Made by a program: the position numbers and the translations under genes. From Prolixibacter denitrificans (GTDB lineage: Bacteria; Bacteroidota; Bacteroidia; Bacteroidales; Prolixibacteraceae): DNA of 64,000 nucleotides. Positions 59,287 to 64,000 of this stretch are shown piece after piece (position 1 is the stretch's first letter; every line of letters starts with the position of its first letter). The notes beneath the pieces are model-generated. The model saw only the letters and a list, made by a program, of their open reading frames with translations. It had not been told where the DNA came from and made no database searches. Where the stretch lies: contig NZ_PYGC01000001.1 in assembly GCF_003014495.1 (NCBI RefSeq), forward strand, positions 124,001-188,000, written 5' to 3'.

Positions 59287-59336
59287 AAACGGGAAATAAA
59301 TGAATTAATTGTACTTCGAAAATAAGGAACAACGAA

Positions 59337-59936
59337 ATGGAACTTGATTTTGACAAAGCCGGAAACGGATTGATACCGGCGATAATACAGGATAACGTGA
59401 CCAACAAAGTTTTGATGTTGGGATTCATGAATAAAGAGGCCTACGACAAAACGGTAGCCGAAAACAAAGTCACTTTTTTCAGCCGCACTAAAAACCGACT
59501 GTGGACCAAAGGGGAAGAATCAGGCAATTTCCTGCACGTGGTTTCCATCCAGTCCGATTGTGATGATGACACACTGCTCATCAAAGTGAATCCGGCCGGA
59601 CCGGTTTGTCACACCGGAACCGACACTTGCTGGGGCGAAGTGAACCGCAGCGACGACTTCATGTTCCTGAAAGAGTTGCAGGATTTCATCGACAAACGCA
59701 AAGAAGAGATGCCCGAAGGTTCGTACACTACTTCTCTCTTCCAGAAAGGAACTGCAAAAATTTCACAAAAAGTGGGCGAAGAAGCCGTTGAAACGGTGAT
59801 TGAAGCCATGGCGAACAACGATGAACGTCTGTTGTACGAATCAGCGGACCTGATGTATCACCTGATTGTCTTGTTAACCTACAAAGGCTACCGCCTGGAA
59901 GACATCGCCCGGGAATTGAAAAAGCGGCATAAATAA
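59337..59936 (+). CDS. hisI: Bifunctional PRAMP cyclohydrolase / PRATP pyrophosphatase HisIE
   Basis: A 199-residue fusion for steps 2 and 3. HisI half (1-about 105): VLMLGFMNKEAYDKT, FFSRTKNRLWTKGEESGN, QSDCDDDTLLIKV, CHTGTDTCW. HisE half (about 115-199): YTTSLFQKGTAKISQKVGEE, then AVETVIEA and the ESADLMYHLIVLL helix. Last gene of the operon, closed by a strong terminator. Confidence 0.97.
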   Translation: MELDFDKAGNGLIPAIIQDNVTNKVLMLGFMNKEAYDKTVAENKVTFFSRTKNRLWTKGEESGNFLHVVSIQSDCDDDTLLIKVNPAGPVCHTGTDTCWGEVNRSDDFMFLKELQDFIDKRKEEMPEGSYTTSLFQKGTAKISQKVGEEAVETVIEAMANNDERLLYESADLMYHLIVLLTYKGYRLEDIARELKKRHK

Positions 59937-59979
59937 CGAAGACTGCTTTAAATAAGACATACAGTTCGCCGCCAGCACA

Positions 59980-60017
59980 TACCATGAAAGTGTTTTATTT
60001 TCATGGTATTTTGTTTT
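59980..60017 (+). terminator. Terminator of the distal his operon
   Basis: TACCATGAAA (59980-59989) and its complement (59999-60008), ten perfect pairs, then TTTTGTTTT; 44 bp past hisIE. Confidence 0.88.
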
Positions 60018-60143
60018 CCGTTAACCGGAAATAATCATTCGTATTTTATCAAATCGCAAAAGAGTGGTTGTTTTCATCGCCATGTTCACTAACTTCAACG
60101 AATGTTTTCGTTTACTGAAGATCCTCAAGCTAAAACAATACGT

Positions 60144-61037
60144 ATGAAACGGTCTCTTAAGTATTTGCTGCTAATTGCCGTGCTGGCAGTTCCTTTTGTT
60201 ACCAAAGCAGCTTCCCCTAAAGACACGACGAATCCCACATCGGACGTGATTTATTCTGACCAGGATAAAGTGATTCTCGACCGGATTTTTCATGACCTGG
60301 AGCCCCAAAAAGATTCCTCGATGGGACAATTAATGGTAATGATCGGTAAAGAATTTCTGGGCACGCCGTATGTTGCCCACACACTGGATAACCGTGATAA
60401 AGAAGAGTTGATTATCAACCTGCGGGAACTCGATTGTACCACTTTCGTGGAAAACTGCCTGGCAATTGCCCGGACCATCAAAAGTGGAAAACCGACATTC
60501 AGAAAGTTTACACGCGAACTGGAAAATGTTCGTTACCGGAATGGCAAACTGGACGGCTATCTCAGCCGGTTGCACTACTTCAGCGATTGGATTGCCAATA
60601 ACGAGAAAAAAGGACTGGTAGAAGATGTTACTTACCAACTTGGCGGAACACCCGACCCGCTCACTCTCAACTTCATGAGTACGCACGCCGACCTTTATCC
60701 TCAACTAAAGAAACATCCGGAGTGGGTTCCCCAAATGGCCGAACGGGAAAAAGAAATTTCAGCCCATTCGTTTTACCTGATAAAAAAACAGGATTTGGAA
60801 GAGGTTGAGTCGGGAATTCAGGATGGTGATATTGCTGCCCTTACCACAAATATCAAAGGGCTCGACATCTCCCACGTAGGCATCATGGTGAAAGAAAACG
60901 GAAGAGTACATCTTTTGCAGGCCTCTTCACTCGCCAAAAAGGTGATAATCGACCCAACGCCATTGGCCGATTACCTCGCTCCCCGAAAAAATGCTTCCGG
61001 CATTATGGTGGTAAGGCCGCTGTCGCCAAAAGATTGA
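60144..61037 (+). CDS. DUF1460 amidase-like secreted protein
   Basis: A 297-residue exported protein of the DUF1460 family, related to NlpC/P60-like N-acetylmuramoyl-L-alanine amidases. The signal peptide is residues 1-23 (MKRSLKYLLLIAVLAVP to TKAAS), which sets ATG 60144 as start instead of the in-frame ATG 60102. The likely nucleophile is Cys98 in LRELDCTTFVE, and the His in DISHVGIMV is the partner. Role is likely peptidoglycan turnover or degradation; substrate not proven. It ends in a terminator and faces gltD. Confidence 0.88.
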   Translation: MKRSLKYLLLIAVLAVPFVTKAASPKDTTNPTSDVIYSDQDKVILDRIFHDLEPQKDSSMGQLMVMIGKEFLGTPYVAHTLDNRDKEELIINLRELDCTTFVENCLAIARTIKSGKPTFRKFTRELENVRYRNGKLDGYLSRLHYFSDWIANNEKKGLVEDVTYQLGGTPDPLTLNFMSTHADLYPQLKKHPEWVPQMAEREKEISAHSFYLIKKQDLEEVESGIQDGDIAALTTNIKGLDISHVGIMVKENGRVHLLQASSLAKKVIIDPTPLADYLAPRKNASGIMVVRPLSPKD

Positions 61038-61057
61038 CAATATTGATAAGCAACAGG

Positions 61058-61087
61058 AAATCCCGGGAAAAACTTCCGGGATTTTTT
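61058..61087 (+). terminator. Terminator after DUF1460 gene
   Basis: AAATCCCGG pairs with CCGGGATTT (9 bp) around a 9-base loop, followed by TTT; 20 bp past the stop. Confidence 0.85.
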
Positions 61088-61139
61088 GATGACCACCGTT
61101 CTTCTTTTTTCACTCACCCAAGCCATCGGTACCAAGAAC

Positions 61140-61461
61140 ATCAGAACATCCCGAAAAATCGTCAAGACTTTATTTTAATACATCAAAATATTTTTCTAAA
61201 ACGTCAAGACATTTCTGACAAAAGATCTAAGCATTTCTGCAAAAATGTCAAGACATTATTTGAAAAGATCAAGACATAATTTTAGGAGGTCCGTATTTTT
61301 TTAAATAAAGTCCGGACTTTTTAAAAAAAGATAAGGACCTTCTTTCCATCAGATCGGGATTTTCTTTCGATCAGGTCCGGACATGGTTGGAAAAAGATCG
61401 GGACTTTATTACAAAAAGATACGGACCTGTTTAAAACGAGATCCGACTTTCTTAAGAACAG
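61140..61461. repeat. Tandem array of about 15 degenerate 21-22-bp units
   Basis: Units start at 61140, 61161, 61182, 61203, 61225, 61247, 61268, 61289, 61310, 61331, 61353, 61375, 61397, 61419 and 61441; every step is 21 or 22 bp with no spacer. Each begins RTC (or ATA) and then mostly nrGAC, followed by a T-rich middle and an AAAAG-like end. The first third favours TCAAGAC and the later units TCCGGAC or TCGGGAC. The mixed 21/22 period breaks any reading frame, so it is not a coding repeat. It resembles iterons in size and head-to-tail order. Confidence 0.8.
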
Positions 61462-61481
61462 GCTATTTCATACAAAAAACT

Positions 61482-61513
61482 GAGGCCGCCTCTTTTGAGA
61501 CAGCCTCCTTTTT
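61482..61513 (-). terminator. Terminator after gltD
   Basis: On the minus strand GAGGCTGTCTC and GAGGCGGCCTC pair over 11 bp (two G-U) with an AAAA loop, followed by AGTTTTTTG; about 70 bp past the gltD stop. Confidence 0.8.
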
Positions 61514-61584
61514 TACTAATTCAAAATTCAACAAGTCAATCAATAAATCTGATTAATACATATATTCTTTTTGCATTACGGTGC

Positions 61585-63003
61585 TTAATCCTGCATGAGG
61601 TATTCGTTAATCTTTCCGGCAGCATCGCGACCCGAACGAATGGCGTGAACAACCAGGCTGGCTCCACGGGCTACATCGCCTGCGGCAAACACTTTGTCAA
61701 CCGATGTGGTGTTGGTTACTGCTTTCACGTTTCCACGTTCGTCATATTCAACACCCAATCCGTCAAGCAAACCTTCGTGTACCGGGGAAACAAATCCCAT
61801 GGAAAGCAGCACCAAATCGACTTCAATCAATTCTTCCGTACCCGGAATTTCTTTCATCTGGAAACGGCCGTCGATTTTTTCCCAAACTACTTCCACCACT
61901 TCTGCTCCGGTCACCTTCCCGTCTTTACCAATCAAACGTTTGGTGGCCAATGCCCAGCGCCGCTCGCAACCTTCGAGGTGCGAACTCGACGTACGAAGTG
62001 TATTCGGCCAGTAAGGCCACGGGTTGGTGTCGGCACGTTTTTCAGGCGGCTTTGGCAAAATCTCGATTTGTGTTACCGACTCAGCCTTTTGGCGAATGGA
62101 AGTTCCCACACAGTCGGAACCGGTATCACCACCTCCGATAACGAGCACTTTCTTTTCCTTCGCGGAAATGCGTTCGTCTTCAGTGAATACTTCGCCACGA
62201 TTGACTTTATTCTGCTGCTTCAGAAAGTCCATAGCAAAGTGAACACCTTCCAAATCGCGTCCCTCTACAACCAAATCGCGGGGCTGCATAGCTCCCACTG
62301 CCAGACAAACGGCATCGTAGTCCTTCAACAGCTGCTCCGGAGTAATATCTTTACCAACTGTTGTGTTGGTTTTGAAGTCTATTCCTTCGGTAACGAAAAG
62401 CTCCAACCGCCGATCGATGACGTTCTTGTTCAGCTTGAAATCGGGAATGCCGTAACGAAGCAATCCTCCAATAGCATCGTCCTGCTCGAAAACGGTAACA
62501 GAGTGACCGGCCTGATTCAATACATCAGCTGCAGACATTCCTGCAGGGCCGGAACCAATTACGGCTACTTTCTTTCCGGTGCGTACTTCCGGAACACGAG
62601 CCTGCACATATCCGCGATCGAACGCCTGTTCTACTACCGAAGCCTCGTTTTCCCGAATGGTAACCGATTCTTCATGAATGGCCAACACACAGGATTTTTC
62701 GCAGGGTGCCGGACAAACGCGACCGGTAAACTCAGGGAAGCTGTTGGTTGACGAAAGGATATCGTAAGCCTCTTCCCATTTCCCCAGGTAGATGGCATCC
62801 TGCCACTCAGGAATTTTACTGGTTACCGGGCAAGCCCAGTGGCAAAACGGAATGCCACAATCCATACACCGGGAGGCCTGATCTTTCCTGTCCTTTTCGT
62901 TCAAGGTCTGTTCAACCTCGCCAAAATCGTATATTCTTTCTTTAACGGGACGGTACCCGCTCTCTTTTTTCGGTATCTCAATAAAACCTTTTGGATTTCC
63001 CAT
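61585..63003 (-). CDS. gltD: Glutamate synthase (NADPH) small subunit
   Basis: A 472-residue FAD protein passing electrons from NADPH to GltB. N-terminal Fe-S cysteines CMDCGIPFCHWACP and CPAPCEKSC (about 46-110), FAD site VIGSGPAGMSAA (about 146), NADPH site VIGGGDTGSDC (about 290), C-terminal FAD contact FAAGDVARGASLV. It lies behind gltB with about 56 bp between, one operon for ammonia assimilation. Confidence 0.96.
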   Translation of the reverse strand: MGNPKGFIEIPKKESGYRPVKERIYDFGEVEQTLNEKDRKDQASRCMDCGIPFCHWACPVTSKIPEWQDAIYLGKWEEAYDILSSTNSFPEFTGRVCPAPCEKSCVLAIHEESVTIRENEASVVEQAFDRGYVQARVPEVRTGKKVAVIGSGPAGMSAADVLNQAGHSVTVFEQDDAIGGLLRYGIPDFKLNKNVIDRRLELFVTEGIDFKTNTTVGKDITPEQLLKDYDAVCLAVGAMQPRDLVVEGRDLEGVHFAMDFLKQQNKVNRGEVFTEDERISAKEKKVLVIGGGDTGSDCVGTSIRQKAESVTQIEILPKPPEKRADTNPWPYWPNTLRTSSSHLEGCERRWALATKRLIGKDGKVTGAEVVEVVWEKIDGRFQMKEIPGTEELIEVDLVLLSMGFVSPVHEGLLDGLGVEYDERGNVKAVTNTTSVDKVFAAGDVARGASLVVHAIRSGRDAAGKINEYLMQD

Positions 63004-63059
63004 GATGAAGATTTTTTTTATTAAACGTGCTGAATTACCTTTCTCTCTTCTCTTCCGGC

Positions 63060-64000
63060 TTATTCGTGTCGAGCCGGATCATCTTCCGTTAACTGAAGTT
63101 TCTTCTTCAATTCCTTCAATTTAAGCTCTTCAAGCACTTTCTTGTATTCGAATGGGATCACCTTAACAAATTTGGGAAGGTACTCATCCCAGTTAGTCAG
63201 AATTCGCTGGGCCAGGGAACTCTGTGTATGCAGCAAGTGGTTACTAATCATCTCCTGCAGTTCCTGAATATCGGATCTGTCCTCAACAGGTGTCAGTTCA
63301 ACCAACCCTTTGTTACAGTAGTAATCGAAGTCGCCTTTCTCATCAAGCACGTAAGCGATTCCACCACTCATACCCGCTGCAAAGTTCCGCCCGGTTGTAC
63401 CCAGAACGACGGTCCGTCCACCGGTCATGTACTCGCAGCAGTGATCTCCGGTTCCTTCCACAACAGCTATCGCACCAGAGTTCCGAACGCAGAAACGCTC
63501 ACCGGCAACTCCCCGGATATACACTTCGCCACTGGTTGCACCATATAACGTTGTGTTACCCACAATGATGTTTTCTTCCGGGACGAAATTGGCTCCCTGC
63601 GGCGGAACAACCGTTATCTTTCCTCCGGAAAGTCCTTTTCCAAGGTAGTCGTTCGAGTCGCCTTCCAGGCGGAAAGTGCTGCCTTTGGTCAGGAACGCAC
63701 CGAAACTCTGGCCGGCCGAACCTCTAAAGGTACAGTTAATGGTATCTTCCGGAAGACCTTCTTCTCCGTATCGCTTGGAAACTTCACCCGAAAGCATGGC
63801 TCCGACAGTCCGCATCACATTGTTGATATCATGCGCAATCCAAACTTTTTCTCCGCTCTTGATGGCTTTATTAGCCTCGCGGATGAGGGTCCGGTCAATC
63901 ACATCGTCCAGATTCTTGGTGTTGGGCTGTACGTTGTGAAGCGGATACTGAGCAGCTTCCTTCGGTACATACAGCAACTTAGAGAAGTCAACCGTCTTCA
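63060..64000 (-). CDS. gltB: Glutamate synthase large subunit, C-terminal part (cut by window end)
   Basis: About 313 codons of the 3' end are visible; the frame continues past 64000 (KTVDFSKLLYVPKE reads through the edge). The segment is the beta-helix domain of GltB: SGEVSKRYGEEGL, GSAGQSFGAF, GDSNDYLGKGLSGG, the repeats GATSGEVYIRGVAGERF and GTTGRNFAAGMSGG. The C-terminal tail after residue about 270 of the segment is Lys/Leu-rich. Confidence 0.96.
   Translation of the reverse strand, partial: KTVDFSKLLYVPKEAAQYPLHNVQPNTKNLDDVIDRTLIREANKAIKSGEKVWIAHDINNVMRTVGAMLSGEVSKRYGEEGLPEDTINCTFRGSAGQSFGAFLTKGSTFRLEGDSNDYLGKGLSGGKITVVPPQGANFVPEENIIVGNTTLYGATSGEVYIRGVAGERFCVRNSGAIAVVEGTGDHCCEYMTGGRTVVLGTTGRNFAAGMSGGIAYVLDEKGDFDYYCNKGLVELTPVEDRSDIQELQEMISNHLLHTQSSLAQRILTNWDEYLPKFVKVIPFEYKKVLEELKLKELKKKLQLTEDDPARHE

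Larger units (their letters stand above)
61038..61584. other. 547-bp convergent gap with repeat array and two terminators
   Basis: Contains the DUF1460-gene terminator (61058-61087), the 21-22-bp repeat array (61140-61461), the gltD terminator (61482-61507) and a short AT-rich end. No supported gene. Confidence 0.7.

Noticed and set aside
61034-61279. 81-codon plus frame running into the repeat array
   Set aside because: It overlaps the end of the DUF1460 gene and a terminator, and its peptide is just the translation of degenerate 21-bp units. The later 22-bp units break the frame.
61140-61461. CRISPR array
   Set aside because: Units are contiguous with no spacers, much shorter than CRISPR repeats plus spacers, and too divergent. 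No cas gene is present.
61495-62751. 418-codon open frame antisense to gltD
   Set aside because: A mirror frame of a well-supported gene with Fe-S, FAD and NADPH motifs; its own translation has no domain.

Overview
The window is chromosomal DNA of a Bacteroidota bacterium, most likely in or near Bacteroidales/Marinilabiliales. The grounds are nine promoters that fit the Bacteroidota pattern TTTG-N19-TAnnTTTG, a type IX secretion C-terminal domain, DUF4290 and DUF1460 proteins, an EF-G paralogue of the Bacteroides EF-G2 type, a eukaryotic-type citrate synthase, zinc-free L36 and S14, and mostly absent Shine-Dalgarno sequences. A HydE maturase suggests an anaerobic or facultative life style (inference). 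No rRNA, tRNA, CRISPR array, insertion sequence or prophage was seen.

Layout. 1-2017: 5' part of a secreted GH2 beta-galactosidase, cut by the window edge. 2018-10340: small secreted and lipoprotein genes of unknown role, a Cys/Met-metabolism PLP enzyme, a membrane-linked XRE regulator, a ketopantoate reductase, a KAS III-like enzyme, a methyltransferase and a coiled-coil lipoprotein. 10623-17480: hydE and amrS (two radical SAM enzymes, divergent), mnmA, a UbiD decarboxylase and citrate synthase. 17689-35648: one unbroken minus-strand str-S10-spc-alpha cluster from rpsL to rplQ, with fusA, secY, map, infA and rpoA, entered by a promoter before rpsL and closed by a terminator after rplQ. 35875-39412: an exporter pair (C39-peptidase ABC transporter and HlyD adaptor) with no visible substrate peptide. 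39806-43364: the EF-G2 paralogue and a T9SS cargo protein. 43533-50519: pcrA, then DUF4290-murA-tlpA, then grpE-dnaJ. 50693-59936: histidine biosynthesis, hisGDCB and hisHAF(IE), with purU and a thioredoxin-like gene inserted between the two halves. 60144-64000: a DUF1460 amidase-like protein, a 22-bp-period repeat array, gltD and the 3' end of gltB.

The genes fall into housekeeping blocks: ribosome and translocon synthesis, protein folding, cell-wall precursor synthesis, histidine synthesis and ammonia assimilation. Histidine synthesis looks controlled by a classical leader-peptide attenuator: a 19-residue peptide with four His codons, a 10-bp intrinsic terminator just before hisG, and a competing antiterminator segment at the end of the peptide gene.

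The most unusual non-coding features are (1) a tandem array of about 15 degenerate 21-22-bp units at 61140-61461 between two convergent genes; (2) the his attenuator; (3) a cluster of six TTCCACA motifs, four direct and two inverted, lying 120-190 bp upstream of a sigma-54-like -24 element before a lipoprotein gene; and (4) two nested RNA-like hairpins in the 497-bp gap that splits the his genes. Among proteins, the EF-G paralogue has lost the catalytic His and other GTPase motifs, and MurA carries Asp instead of the fosfomycin-target Cys. Starts were adjusted for rplF, the C39 transporter, the DUF4290 protein, hisB and the DUF1460 protein from family start patterns, promoters or signal peptides.
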